This document shows, piece after piece, positions 1 through 10,215 of a DNA stretch of 64,000 nucleotides (positions are counted from its first letter, which is position 1; the number at the start of each line of letters is the position of its first letter). The translations under genes and the position numbers were made by a program. Origin of the DNA: Hermatobates lingyangjiaoensis (Eukaryota > Arthropoda > Insecta > Hemiptera > Hermatobatidae); NCBI GenBank assembly GCA_026182355.1, contig JAPFBL010000610.1, forward strand, positions 216,001 to 280,000. The letters are read 5' to 3'. Under the pieces are notes generated by a model. The model was not told the origin of the DNA and did no database searches. It worked only from the letters and a program-made list of their open reading frames with translations.

Positions 1-279
1 AGGGCAAGCATTGGCCCTTTGTGATACCACACAATGAAGATTGATTATACAGTGGGAGTCCTAAATTTTGCCTAACTCAAATGTATTTAGAGTAGGGATC
101 TTTAACGAGTACCTGACATCGTACAGGCTCGGGACCGACGGTTTAACGTCCTTCTCCGAGGGATGACATGCTCAGATTTATTCACCTCCCGCATGAATAA
201 ATCGAGGGCCAGGTGAGGATCGAACCCCGGTCCTATCAGATCAGAGGCGAGCACGTAACCAGTGAGCTACCCTGACCCC
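1..279 (-). mobile_element. tRNA-derived SINE, cut by window edge
   Basis: Reverse-oriented copy of the same SINE found intact at 38998-39266. The body (CCCTTTGTGATACCACAC, then GATTGATT and TCCTAAATTTTGCC) is followed by the tRNA-like head near 190-279, where the complement of box B (GGTTCGATCC type) and box A (TAGCTCA type) can be read. The 3' tail lies off the window. No coding capacity; it would depend on a LINE for mobility. Confidence 0.85.
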
Positions 280-479
280 CCAACTTTATGTATTACAAAG
301 AATTTGTGAAATTTTTGTACAGTGTAGACATATAAGAAAGAAAGAAAAAAATATTATATCATAGAATGAAGAATCATTGTAAGAAAAAGTAACTGGAAGA
401 AGTATTGTGGTCAATTTGACGATGATGTATGTAATACACAGTGGAACATGCTGGAATAAATTATAAAATTAAAAAAATG

Positions 480-1480
480 AACTTTATAATGAATAAAACA
501 AAGTGCTTAGTCTGTTGACGGCAGGCTAAGACAAGCCCCATGGGATATATATCCTAACCTCAAGGCAGTTTAGTGGGGTTAGACCGTCTGAAAACTGTAA
601 TGGCCGATTTGAAAAGATTTGAATGAAATTGGAGTAGCGTAGGCCTATGAGAAGGGAGGATAGCTAGGCATATGAGAAGGGAGGATAGCTAGGCATATGA
701 GAAGGGAGGATAGCTAGGCATATGAGAAGGGAGGATAGCTAGGTATATGAGAAGGGAGGATAGCTAGGTATATGAGAAGGGAGGATAGCTAGGCATATGA
801 GAAGGGAGGATAGCTAGGCATATGAGAAGGGAGGATAGCTAGGCCTATGAGAAGGGAGGATAGCTAGGCATATGAGAAGGGAGGATAGCTAGGAATATGA
901 GAGGGGAGGATAGCTAGGCATATGAGAAGGGAGGATAGCTAGGCATATGAGAAAGGAGGATAGCTAGGCATATGAGAAGGGAGGATAGCTAGGTATATGA
1001 GAAGGGAGGATAGCTAGGTATATGAGAAGGGAGGATAGCTAGGTATATGAGAAGGGAGGATAGCTAGGCATATGAGAAGGGAGGATAGCTAGGTATATGA
1101 GAAGGGAGGATAGCTAGGCTATTCTCTGCCTCATCTTGCTTTAAATCACAATCATCAAATACAGGTGGATACTGTTAGTTTATGTTTATTATACTTTAAA
1201 ATATGTAATAATATTATTGCTTATACATAATAAATGTATAGCTTCCTTAAGATAACAAAATTATCTAGGAAGTAGCCAATTTACCAGGCTACTAGGTAAT
1301 TTATTACGATTTTACTAGTTTACTAGGAGTAGCCTAGGCTACTCAGTCTCACTCGGCCCTCATTGTGAATTAACCAATACCCAGATAATAATTTATGCTA
1401 TTTAGAAGTAAAAAAAACACTATTGAAACTTAAATGTACGGTTATTTAAAATACGGAAACTCGAGGAACCAGTGTATTTA
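480..1480 (+). repeat. Dispersed element carrying a 25-bp minisatellite
   Basis: About 19 head-to-tail copies of a 25-bp unit (TATGAGAAGGGAGGATAGCT plus AGGCA) occupy roughly 645-1118, with few substitutions. Unique flanks on both sides match, in reverse complement, the flanks of a second array at 31395-32180, so the array is an internal part of a roughly 1-kb dispersed repeat. No terminal inverted repeats or target duplication were recognised. Some DNA transposon groups carry internal minisatellites, but the class here is unassigned. Confidence 0.8.
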
Positions 1481-1648
1481 GTAAAATTGATTTCATTTGA
1501 TTCAGAGGACCTAAAAAAGTGTTTTTGCATTGATTATTCCAATTATAAATTTTCAATTGAATTGAAAATCATTGATTATAGTTATCATTTATTTATAGCT
1601 ATAATAACTATACAGTTACACGAATTTCAAATGGTTAAACATCTAAAC

Positions 1649-2490
1649 CAGTGGTTCCCAACCTGTGGGTCGCGACCCCAAACGGGGTCGTGATACCAAT
1701 GCCATGGGGTCGCCAATTGATTTTGACCCGAACGTGAATATTATATAAAACACGGTAAAAACAGAAGACAGTTAAATAAATAACATTATAAAATAATATT
1801 AAGACAATTATTTAAAATTCACACTATGATACTAAATGTGACAGTTCATTAAGTCACTGAACATAACGTACGAGACATGTATTGAACATGTTTCGTTTCA
1901 CTTGAAAGACCTTAAGTCTTCTTTCTCTTTTCTTATGTGGTTTGGACGTAAAAAAAACACTACTTAAAAAGTTATGCAAAAATATACAAGCATGATCTAG
2001 TTATGCTAGAAATATTACGCACCCTTTTGATGTTAAACAACCAATGTAGACAATAGATCGAAAAAAATATCTGATTAAACTGCAGACCGAAATAAATTAG
2101 ATGTGGAACACGACTTGAGGTGTGCCATATCGACAACGCAGCCCAGGATAGAATTGCTTGCTAAAAAGCTACAATACCAGCCGTCTTATTAAGGTCAGTT
2201 CATAAACATACTTTAGTAAAGTTACATAACGGTATGAAATTTGTTTGTTTGAATACTTTGAAATTGATTTGCAATTAATTAATATTTTGTAGGAGCTTTG
2301 AGATTAATGAATAAATTCTATATTAATAATATATTTAAGGAATATACAGTTACTTCACTAATAAATTGCAATATATGCCAGTTTCTTATAGAAAAAAATA
2401 AATGTATAAAAGATATTTTAACGATTGGGGTCGCTTCCTGATTGCTTGTTCTAAAATGGGTCGCTATATTTGAAAGGTTGGGAACCGCTG
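1649..2490. mobile_element. Non-autonomous hAT-type DNA transposon
   Basis: Terminal inverted repeats CAG(T/C)GGTTCCCAACCT at both ends are flanked by a perfect 8-bp target duplication, ATCTAAAC, at 1641-1648 and 2491-2498. The 8-bp duplication and the CAGNGGTTCCCAACCT terminus are hallmarks of hAT elements of the Charlie type. The 842-bp interior contains no transposase-like frame and is AT-rich, so it is a deletion derivative that would need a transposase in trans. Confidence 0.9.
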
Positions 2491-3354
2491 ATCTAAACAT
2501 TATAAAGTACTTTCCTTTGTCTACATTTCACGAGCAGAGCAAATTAAAGTAAAATACTACTCATAAAAACAAGTCATAACCTGTTTTTTCTTAATGTAGA
2601 AAATGGGTATTAATAATCAAAAAAATGTTCAACATTGTTAGAAAGATGTTTCTTTCAGAATACAAATATAAAGATCATTAAATCACATATTTTTTTTCAC
2701 AAAATAATTATATAATGACCCAATATATAGAAATGTTTTAAGCTACTCAGCTGTATTTGTTTAGAATGAATTAAAATAAATGCATATCATTACAAAACAC
2801 CAATCCAAGAAGTCGTATAAATTATGTTAAGTAGTAACACAAATATTTCATATGATTGAAATTAACTGTATTGAATTTAAAAAAAAAAACAAAAATAAAA
2901 ACAATCAAAATAGAATACAAATTATTTAAAGTATAAATAAATAATACTAGAATAATAGAAATTAAACTTTAAAAGTAGTATAAGGCTATATTACTTAAAT
3001 ATTGGACACACAGCGCCACAAACGGACATTTCAGGAATCAAATTCTTATATACTAAATTTAAAAACATGTGGTTACTCCAAAATAAATAATTTTATCCAA
3101 ATAGATCTTTTTTCTGTAAAGTGGTATAAAATCCATGTAAAATACATCATATTAAATCAATAATTCAATAAATAATATATTATGGAACATTTAATGTAAT
3201 TTTATTGGAATTAGTTAAGTTATTATGGGATCTTGATATAGGAGAGAAATTCTGTGCATTTTTTTTTTGATACGATTGTACAATGAACTTTACAAAATTC
3301 TTATGCGAAATATTCATAAGAATATCATATTACATTACAAACAATTTGAAGTTA

Positions 3355-3665
3355 TTGTAGGGTTAAAAGCTAATGTGAAATGGTCTCTACATATAAAAAT
3401 TTAATGGTATAAACAAGGCGTTTCGAACACTTAGTGTTCTTCCTACTAAAAAAATACAATGTCATCAGAGAGTTATCTATAGTACAAAGTAAATATAGAT
3501 AACTCTCTGATGAAGTTGTATTTTTTAGTTAATGCCTGAGGAAGAACACTAAGTGTTCGAAACGCGTTGTTTATACCATTAAATTTTTATATGTGGAGAC
3601 CATTTCATTAGCTTTTTAGCCTACAATTAGTAAATACCACCTAATAACTGATTGCACTGCGTTAG
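3355..3665 (+). mobile_element. Penelope-like snap-back element with 12-bp TSD
   Basis: A 311-bp inverted-repeat element. The left arm is the reverse complement of the right arm but lacks its last roughly 45 nt (AATTAGTAAATACCACCTAA through GCACTGCGTTAG). The perfect duplication AATTTGAAGTTA at 3343-3354 and 3666-3677 marks the insertion. The same termini (TTGTAGGG at the left, ATTGCACTRCRTTAG at the right) bound the copy at 16927-17102. Each arm holds a hammerhead-like core. Assignment to Penelope-like elements rests on the shared architecture with copies elsewhere that keep coding remnants. Confidence 0.8.
3536..3568 (+). ncRNA. Hammerhead-ribozyme-like motif
   Basis: CTGAGGA is followed by one unpaired A, a 6-bp hairpin GAACAC-TAA-GTGTTC and then GAAA plus CGCGTT. 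This order (CUGANGA, stem II, GAAA, short stem III, NUH) is that of a type I hammerhead with a minimal stem III. The additional base between CUGANGA and stem II departs from the canonical core, so activity is uncertain. Confidence 0.55.
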
Positions 3666-3758
3666 AATTTGAAGTTAACTAGTTTTCAATTAATTATTTC
3701 AAATTACAGTAGAAAACTCAGTTTACTTAATGTATTCAAATTATAGGCTAGATTGTAC

Positions 3759-4100
3759 TTTAGGAGCCCCAGCGTTTACAGAGATGGGCCTTTACACAGA
3801 GGTTATAAGGGTTTCCCTATTCTCCAGTAGGGATTTTGGAGTCATTTCTTTTTCTTAAATGGCAACTCATAATTATAAACCAGTAATATTTCTTTCAATA
3901 TAAGTTTAATTAGTTCTTGATATATTCCTGGTTTGGGAGAATACAAAACACTTCTTTCAGTCTAATAAATAAGACATTATTTACCTGAAATTATCAATTA
4001 CAACAAAATCCATAGATGTTTACATTTTGAAATTACTAAAACAAATTAGTTTTATAAACATTTTGGCCATTGTTGATTTGTCAACTCTGGGGCTCCTAAA
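3759..4100. mobile_element. MITE with 18-bp terminal inverted repeats
   Basis: TTTAGGAGCCCCAG(C/A)GTT at 3759-3776 is mirrored at 4083-4100. The 342-bp interior has no coding potential. A target duplication was not clear, so the superfamily is not assigned. Confidence 0.6.
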
Positions 4101-4242
4101 CTCCCTCTGTTCCAAATTATATTAAATTAATTAAAAACATTTAAAATCATTAGTTGTGCAATCCGTAATTGTGTGGTATTTACTCATTCTGAGGTCAAAT
4201 GGATAAACCAACAAAAGTCTCCACACAAATGAAGTTTTATTC

Positions 4243-4275
4243 AACGCGTTTCGAACACTTTGTGTTCATCATCAG
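4243..4275 (-). ncRNA. Hammerhead-ribozyme-like motif, inverted arm
   Basis: On the minus strand: CTGATGA, one base, GAACAC-AAA-GTGTTC hairpin, GAAA and CGCGTT. It is identical in core to the three direct units to its right, so an RNA across the element could also pair arm to arm, competing with ribozyme folding. Confidence 0.55.
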
Positions 4276-4315
4276 GAAAACACCAACCCGTCAGTACCAC
4301 TTCCTTGGTGTTTTC

Positions 4316-4348
4316 CTGATGATGAACACAAAGTGTTCGAAACGCGTT
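4316..4348 (+). ncRNA. Hammerhead-ribozyme-like motif, first of three tandem copies
   Basis: CTGATGA (the exact consensus form) is followed by T, the 6-bp hairpin GAACAC-AAA-GTGTTC, GAAA, then CGCGTT. Copies begin again at 4445 and 4574. CGCGTT after GAAA can be read as a two-pair stem III ending in a GUU cleavage triplet. One additional base sits between CTGATGA and stem II. Confidence 0.6.
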
Positions 4349-4852
4349 GAATAAAACTTCATTTGTGAAATTACTAAAATGAGGAAACTCCTACTAGTTG
4401 TTTTCACTTGACCAACCCGTCAGTACCACTTCCTTGGTGTTTTCCTGATGATGAACACAAAGTGTTCGAAACGCGTTGAATAAAACTTCATTTGTGAAAT
4501 TACTAAAATGAGGAAACTCCTACTAGTTGTTTTCACTTGACCAACCCGTCAGTACCACTTCCTTGGTGTTTTCCTGATGATGAACACAAAGTGTTCGAAA
4601 CGCGTTAAATAAAACTTCATTTGTGTGGAGACTTTTGTAGGTTTATCCATTTTACCTCAGAATAAAAACATTTAATGGTCGTATAATTATTTACCATTCT
4701 TTGCTAAACTACTTTACTATTTCATATATAAATATAAAATTTCAAAACTAAATGTATTTGTTTTTTAATTATTTTATCTGGATTTATACCACTTTTAATG
4801 TAATAAAAATAAATTATGCTTACAAAAAAAACCCTTTTGTGATTCTCATAAA

Positions 4853-4858
4853 TTTATT
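4853..4858 (-). promoter_or_regulatory. Candidate poly(A) signal of FPPS
   Basis: AATAAA on the minus strand about 86 nt past the FPPS stop codon, the first such hexamer downstream. Its position suits cleavage of a short 3' UTR, but AT-rich DNA gives this hexamer often by chance. Confidence 0.45.
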
Positions 4859-4943
4859 TTTTCTTCTTTAGTTTCTTCAAATGTTTTGTAGATCTAGCAC
4901 AATAACTAATTAAAGATATAAAAATAGCATCAGACTTGAAATC

Positions 4944-6116
4944 TCATCGCAGTCTTTTATATATGTTTTCTAAAAGATTAAAAAATAATTTATGAGGCAT
5001 TCCTCGACTTGTTTGTTGTATAGTCGTTTCAATTATTTTATACGATTCCTCCTCATAGGCATTGAAAATCGATGGCAGACCTAATTGAAGATAAAGATTT
5101 TTCACTTCTTCTATTTTATTTAAATCATTTGAACCATAGCAGTCTTCCATTATCTTCCTTTGTTCTGTATTACATCTTTGTAAAGCAACAACTGAAAGCC
5201 AAGTACATTTTCCTTCTCTTATATCAGATGATGTTTTTTCATTATTACCAAAAACATCGATATAATCATCTTGAACTTGAAAAAATCTTCCAATTTCTAA
5301 AAGAATGCTTTTTGCTTGTCGATAAAGTTCTGGATCTGTTATTCCTGCTAATTGCATTCCAAGAGCAACAGGTAGATGGAATGTATAATAACTAGTCTTA
5401 TATTTAACCAAAGAATTATATGCATCCATTGTTAGCTTGGATAAATCACCAGAATTAGAAATATTTCTTGCTAATTTCGCATCCAAACATTGACCAATAG
5501 CTGTTTTAAAAGCAATATCATGAAATAATTCAAGCATATTTGTATAATATGGTTTTTTATTAAAATGAACTTTAAGTAATTCATAAATACTGCTCTCAAT
5601 TAGTAATGCATCATTAATAGCTGTTAAACCAACATCAGGATTTTTATGCCAAGCCGGCATACCTCTTCGTAATTCAGCATCATCGATGATATCATCAACA
5701 ACTAATTGATAACCCTGAAACATTTCTACACACCAACCTAAAATTTGAGACAATCTGATAGTTTCATCTGTTATTAAATCACTTGAAGCCATTGATTTAA
5801 AACTATAAACAACTGTTAAACCACGCAATCTTTTACCACCTGAAGATGCCAAATAAACTTCATCTCTTGTTGCAACATTATGTTGTAAAACTTTCGCCAA
5901 CCAAATTTTTATATCCGTTACATCACCATATTTTCCAGTATTTGTTAAATCTCTAACAACATCTGGAAAAACAGCCATGAAATCTCTTCTATCATCTTTA
6001 GTTATTGAATTAGCAACAACAGCGAAATTTTTATTCAATTTAATATTATTCAAGACACCGGAAAATTTATAAGCTTTGAAAAGCTTATTCATTCTTGATA
6101 GATTACAAGAAAACAT
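4944..6116 (-). CDS. FPPS: Farnesyl diphosphate synthase, single exon
   Basis: A 390-residue polyprenyl synthase that should condense DMAPP/GPP with IPP to farnesyl diphosphate, the precursor of juvenile hormones, dolichol and prenyl anchors. The substrate-binding loop GGKRLRG is at 93-99, the first Asp-rich motif DDIID at 141-145 with RRG at 150-152, KYKT at 238-241, and the second Asp-rich motif DDYID at 283-287 preceded by FQVQ. The basic C-terminus ends KRLR. All expected Mg2+ and IPP ligands are present, so it reads as a working enzyme. Residues 4 and 5 before the first Asp motif, usually two aromatic residues that set chain length, are Gln137 and Tyr136. Residues 1-40 contain no acidic residue and several Lys/Arg, resembling a mitochondrial presequence; Met9 is an alternative start in an equally good context. 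There is no intron, unlike many animal FPPS genes, which suggests a retrocopy, although no poly(A) tract or target duplication was recognised. It lies inside a protein kinase C intron, same strand. Confidence 0.93.
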   Translation of the reverse strand: MFSCNLSRMNKLFKAYKFSGVLNNIKLNKNFAVVANSITKDDRRDFMAVFPDVVRDLTNTGKYGDVTDIKIWLAKVLQHNVATRDEVYLASSGGKRLRGLTVVYSFKSMASSDLITDETIRLSQILGWCVEMFQGYQLVVDDIIDDAELRRGMPAWHKNPDVGLTAINDALLIESSIYELLKVHFNKKPYYTNMLELFHDIAFKTAIGQCLDAKLARNISNSGDLSKLTMDAYNSLVKYKTSYYTFHLPVALGMQLAGITDPELYRQAKSILLEIGRFFQVQDDYIDVFGNNEKTSSDIREGKCTWLSVVALQRCNTEQRKIMEDCYGSNDLNKIEEVKNLYLQLGLPSIFNAYEEESYKIIETTIQQTSRGMPHKLFFNLLENIYKRLR

Positions 6117-6696
6117 AATTTTGAAATAAGCTTAATAAAACTCATATATTTACCACTAAGAAACTTTAAACTGAATACCTAAAGAAACAAAATGAATTTA
6201 ATTTAATTCCAACTAATTCCTACTCAATGACACTACTGATAAGACCTAAAACTTGTAAACAATCTATAAGGCAACACTGCCAATAATTTTCACTAAAAAC
6301 CAATAATACCTTCCTTTTTTTTTATTTTAATAATGAATTATGAGCACGATAAAAGCAAAATAAATTTAGCTGTTTTTCAAATATATGTTTTAAAAAATTT
6401 ATAAATATACAGACGTGGCGTGCAAAGGTGAGGACGAAGTTAATATAATAAAATATGATAATATGATAAATTTAAATTTTCAACAATAGTGAATCAAATT
6501 TTACAGAACAACCCTACCGAAAAAAAGTTGTTAATCATTTATTCTTGTATAGATACTCGTTCAGAAATTACCTGGAAATTTACGATACCCAAACACGCTT
6601 CATTATTATTATATTAATTCTTTTGTTATTCTTTGCTTACTTTAGTCTTTACATCTCATCATGTTTTTTTTTATTTTTTAAAGTTAATTGTTAAAA

Positions 6697-7045
6697 ACAT
6701 AACCATAATTTGGCGAAAATTGCTTCTTGTAAAGTTTTTTCTACCTTCACGAATAACATTTTTGTTATTCCATCTACATTAGATAACACACTTACTACTG
6801 TTAACATGTTTCAACTCTTTCCTAGAGCCATTTACATAAAGAGAATGATTCTCTAAATGTATTCTCCTTTTATATAGGCAAAGTAGAGAATCATTCTCAT
6901 CCAGATGATGGCTGTAGGAATGAGTTGAATCATGTTGATAGTAAGAAGTACGTTATTTAGTTTAGATGTAATTACAAAAACGTTAATCAGGAACACAGAA
7001 TAACCTAACAAAGAAGCAAGTTTCACCAAATTATGGTTTATATTT
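6697..7045. mobile_element. Foldback/MITE-like inverted repeat
   Basis: Two diverged arms of about 160 bp face each other around 6862-6886. The outer ends read AACCATAATTTGG and its complement, the inner ends AGAGAATGATTCTC. No coding capacity was seen and no target duplication was certain. It is the main recognisable element in the roughly 1 kb upstream of the FPPS start codon. Confidence 0.55.
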
Positions 7046-7136
7046 TTATTAATATATACTTACAACGAGGACTGCTACCAAAATTTTCAAATATTAGAAT
7101 TTATCTAAACAGAAGTTATAAGATATAAAATTATAT

Positions 7137-7570
7137 ATGATCAAACCACAATAAGAAAATGTGAAAACAAGACTAAGATCTTTCAACCGTAACAAGCGGT
7201 CTTCGTCAGAGTCAAAAACCCAACTGAGTCAGTTCGTCAGAGTGCTCACCTCGAGAGTGAGTGATTTTCATTTGTCTATTCGTCAGAGTGCTCACCTCGA
7301 GTGGGTGATTCCCATTTGTCTATTCGACAAAGTGCTCACCTCGAGAGTGAGTGATTTTCATTTGTCTATTCTTCAGAGTCTTCACCTCGAGAGTGGGTGT
7401 TTCCCATTTGTCTATTCGTCAGAGTTCTCACCTCGAGAGTGGGTGATTCCCATTTTTCTATTCGTCAGAGTCTTCAACTCGAAAGTGAGTGATTTTCATT
7501 TGTCTATTCGTCAGAGTCCTCACCTCGAGAGTGGGTGATTCCCGTTTGTCTATTCGTCAGAGTCCTCATC
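7137..7570. repeat. PLE arm running into a 46-bp minisatellite
   Basis: 7137-7230 is one arm of the Penelope-like family whose plus form reads CTCTGACGAAGACCGCTTG. From about 7205 to 7570 a unit of about 46 bp (starting CGTCAGAGTGCTCACCTCGA) repeats about seven times. The unit contains the CGTCAGAGT piece of the PLE arm, so the array probably grew from it. Because 46 is not a multiple of three, the open frame across it changes frame each unit and is not taken as a gene. Confidence 0.7.
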
Positions 7571-7673
7571 ACCAGAGTGGGCAGCAGGCCATACTGATTG
7601 CGTAGACTAGCTAACAGGCGGAAGGTTTTGTAGTCACTCACCTTACCTGCAGCCAAGGTATTTAAATCCACAT

Positions 7674-8021
7674 CTTAATTTAACATACAATTATCAAAGA
7701 ACACTGGCACAAATAAGAACAGCAGACGGTGACACTCTACACCTATCATTCAAAAGTATCTCATATAAAATTAAAACTGAGCAACTCTGTACAATATGCA
7801 ATATGCAGGAATATGAGACTTTGGCCCATATAGTATTGAGATGTCCTATCTATGGCCCTCAAAGGGAAGCCTTCTTACCCCACAGCTTTTTCAATAAACA
7901 GTGACCGGATATAACCAACCTTGTCTCTCTCCTAGGAATTATACATAAAAGACAGGTTGCAAATATATTACAATTTCTTGTAAATATTTTAAAAGTTAGA
8001 GCTTTTAATTTAAATGAGTAA
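7674..8021 (+). pseudogene. LINE ORF2 C-terminal fragment
   Basis: A 116-codon reading frame with one internal TGA encodes the C-terminal tail of a non-LTR retrotransposon ORF2: CTICNMQEYETLAHIVLRCP has the C-x2-C...H...C knuckle pattern typical of that region, followed by YGPQREAF and a terminal stop. It is 5'-truncated and dead. It lies just right of the 46-bp minisatellite. Confidence 0.7.
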
Positions 8022-8239
8022 ACACCAATGATATTCCTTTAAGAAAGGTATTTCAGTATATTTCAAAAATATACAGTATATATACAGAAATATTTCAGTA
8101 TATTTTAAGAAATATCAGTATATTTCAGATTTTATTTTTTTTTATTTATGTATTTCGTTATTATTGATTATATCATGGCTTGCTTAATACACTTGTAATG
8201 TGGAAGTATTTCGAGAAAGGAGGACAAATAAAATATTAA

Positions 8240-9010
8240 ATATAGTTAATGGGTTAGTTCCACTGAGGTTAGTAATATTAGAATTAGTAATAATACATTC
8301 CGTCATACCTCATAAAGTCTTAGAAAAGCTTGACCGGTTTCGGGTCCGTCTGGAACCCATCTTCAAGAGCACTTAACTGACTGTGAATGTTGTTTTCCTA
8401 TAACATACCTATATATAGCATCTACATTGTGTAATCAGTGTTGTGTGTGTAGTTATTTTTTTTTCTTTTTTTTTCCTATTTCTTTAATTGCTATGTTTTT
8501 TTCTTTTATTCCTTATTTCATTATCTAGTTCCAGTTCCTTTTGTCGTCTTTTAAATGTTATTAGTGGTTTTGTTAAAATGTCGGTTTGGTGGTTTGTTTA
8601 TCCATTGATTATATTGTCTGTCATTTTATGTTTATATATTTCTATTTGTTCCTGTATGTTCATTCGTTGTCCTTTTTGTCCCGTCTGTAGTAAGTCCATT
8701 GTGTTTTCCATACTGTCTAGATTTTAACAAAACCACTAATAACCTTTAAAAGACGACACAAGGAACTGGAAATAGATAATGAAATAAGCAATAAAAGGAA
8801 AAAAACATAGCAATTAAAGAAATAGAAAAAAAAATAACTACACACACAACATTGATTACACAATGTAGATGCTATATATAGGTAGGTTATAGGAAAACAA
8901 CATTCACAGTCAGTTAGGTGCTCTTGAAGATGGGATCCAGGCGGACCCGAAACCGGTCGAACTTTTCAGAGACTTTACGAGGTATGACGGAATGTATTAT
9001 TACTAATTCT
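8240..9010. mobile_element. Penelope-like palindrome, two 3' ends joined head to head
   Basis: 8240-8727 is the reverse complement of a PLE 3' end and 8720-9010 repeats it in plus orientation. The sequence matches the last codons and 3' UTR of the PLE at 52688-55135, including AAAACCACTAATAAC, AAAGACG and the ACCGGTC motif. The two copies meet at their 5' breaks near 8720. Each arm carries the GAAACCGGTC motif. Confidence 0.8.
8923..8958 (+). ncRNA. Hammerhead-like motif with GUC triplet
   Basis: CTTGAAGA, T, a GGG...CCC hairpin, then GAAACCGGTC. The last ten bases can form A-U and C-G pairs around CG and end in GUC, the most common hammerhead cleavage triplet. The first element is UUGAAGA rather than CUGANGA, a base change that should weaken or abolish cleavage. 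A mirror copy is at 8332-8368 on the minus strand. Confidence 0.45.
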
Positions 9011-9384
9011 AAATAAACTATTGTTAGTTTTTATTAAAACTAGACAATTGATTAATAGCCCTTTTACTCATTTCCAATAAAGACAGTCACTGTACACTGA
9101 CAAGTGAAGAGAAGTCAACTAACTGGTTCAATCAGAGGTCAATCAACCAACCAGACCTTAGAGTTTAGAGCGAAGATTTAAATTTACATACTTTGCATAA
9201 TACTTTAAACTATGAAGCAATGTAATAAAATTAATACTTAAATAAAATAAATAAAATGTATAAAATTAATACTTTAAAATCAAATATTATTCTATTCTAT
9301 TCTACCTGAAGCCAAGGCAGGTTCAATAGTACTTTGATACAGAGTTTTACGTGAAAGCTCTTCAAATATCCTCAGAATCACTAT

Positions 9385-10215
9385 CATTGGTATATTTTTA
9401 CTTATTTTTAAAATATTTTTTAATGTTTTAAAAATTTCAATGATTTTTAAAATGTACTTTATTATTTTTGAAAATATTTCTTATAGTTTTTAAATGAATT
9501 TTTACTTATTTTTTTAAAAATATTTTTAATCTTTTAAAAAGTTTAATAATTTTTAAAATATACTTCATAATTTTTGAAAATATTTGTTAAAGTTTTTAAA
9601 AGAATTTTTACTTATTTTTAAAATATTTTTTAATGTTTTAAAAATTTCAATTATTTTTAAAATGTACTGTATTATTTTTGAAAACATTTCTTATAGTTTT
9701 TAAAAAATTTTTTTTACTTATTTTTAAAATATTTTTTAATGTTTTAAAAAAATCAATGATTTTTAAAATGTACTTCATTATTTTTGAAAATATTTCTTAA
9801 AGTTTTTAAAAGAATTTTTACTTAATTTTTTAAAATATTTTTTAATGTTTTAAAAATTTCAATTAATTTTTAAAATGTACTTTATTATTTTTGAAAACAT
9901 TTCTTATAGTTTTTAAAAAAAATTTTTTACTTATTTTTAAAATATTTTTTAATGTTTTAAAAAGTTCAATGATTTTTAAAATGTACTTCATTATTTTTGA
10001 AAATATTTCTTAAAGTTTTTAAAAGAATTTTTACTTAATTTTTTAAAATATTTTTTAATGTTTTAAAAATTTCAATTAATTTTTAAAATGTACTTTATTA
10101 TTTTTGAAAACATGTCTTATAGTTTTTAAAAGAATTTTTACTTATTTTTAAAATATTTTTTTTTATGTTTCAAAAAGTTTAATGATTTTTAAAATATACT
10201 TTATTCTTTTTAAAA
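9385..10215. repeat. AT-rich tandem array, about 105-bp unit
   Basis: About eight copies of a unit beginning TTTTTACTTATTTTTAAAAT, varying by small A/T-run indels. No coding potential. The A- and T-runs recur at short spacing, which may favour curved DNA. Confidence 0.75.

Larger units (their letters stand above)
4145..4662 (-). mobile_element. Penelope-like element with three tandem hammerhead-like units and 13-bp TSD
   Basis: Flanked by the perfect duplication TAAAAACATTTAA at 4132-4144 and 4663-4675. The full-length tail is at the left (minus orientation) and includes the complement of ATGAGTAAATACCAC, a tail also seen in the 3355 and 16927 copies. Inside are one inverted unit and three direct units of about 129 bp, each with a CTGATGA core starting at 4316, 4445 and 4574 on the plus strand. 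It lies about 280 bp beyond the stop codon of the farnesyl diphosphate synthase gene and may be a recent neighbour of its 3' end. Confidence 0.8.

Noticed and set aside
2318..2500. 60-codon minus frame at a hAT terminus
   Set aside because: Short, overlaps the terminal inverted repeat, and shows no transposase motif.
5072..5395. 107-codon plus-strand frame
   Set aside because: Antisense shadow of the FPPS coding sequence; no domain recognised.
7161..7538. 125-codon repetitive frame
   Set aside because: Translation of the 46-bp minisatellite in changing frames; no conserved protein.
7625..7672. Possible PKC exon at a CTGCAG/GTAAGG donor on the minus strand
   Set aside because: No open frame with C1B or kinase similarity, and the sequence is a repeat also present near 9300.
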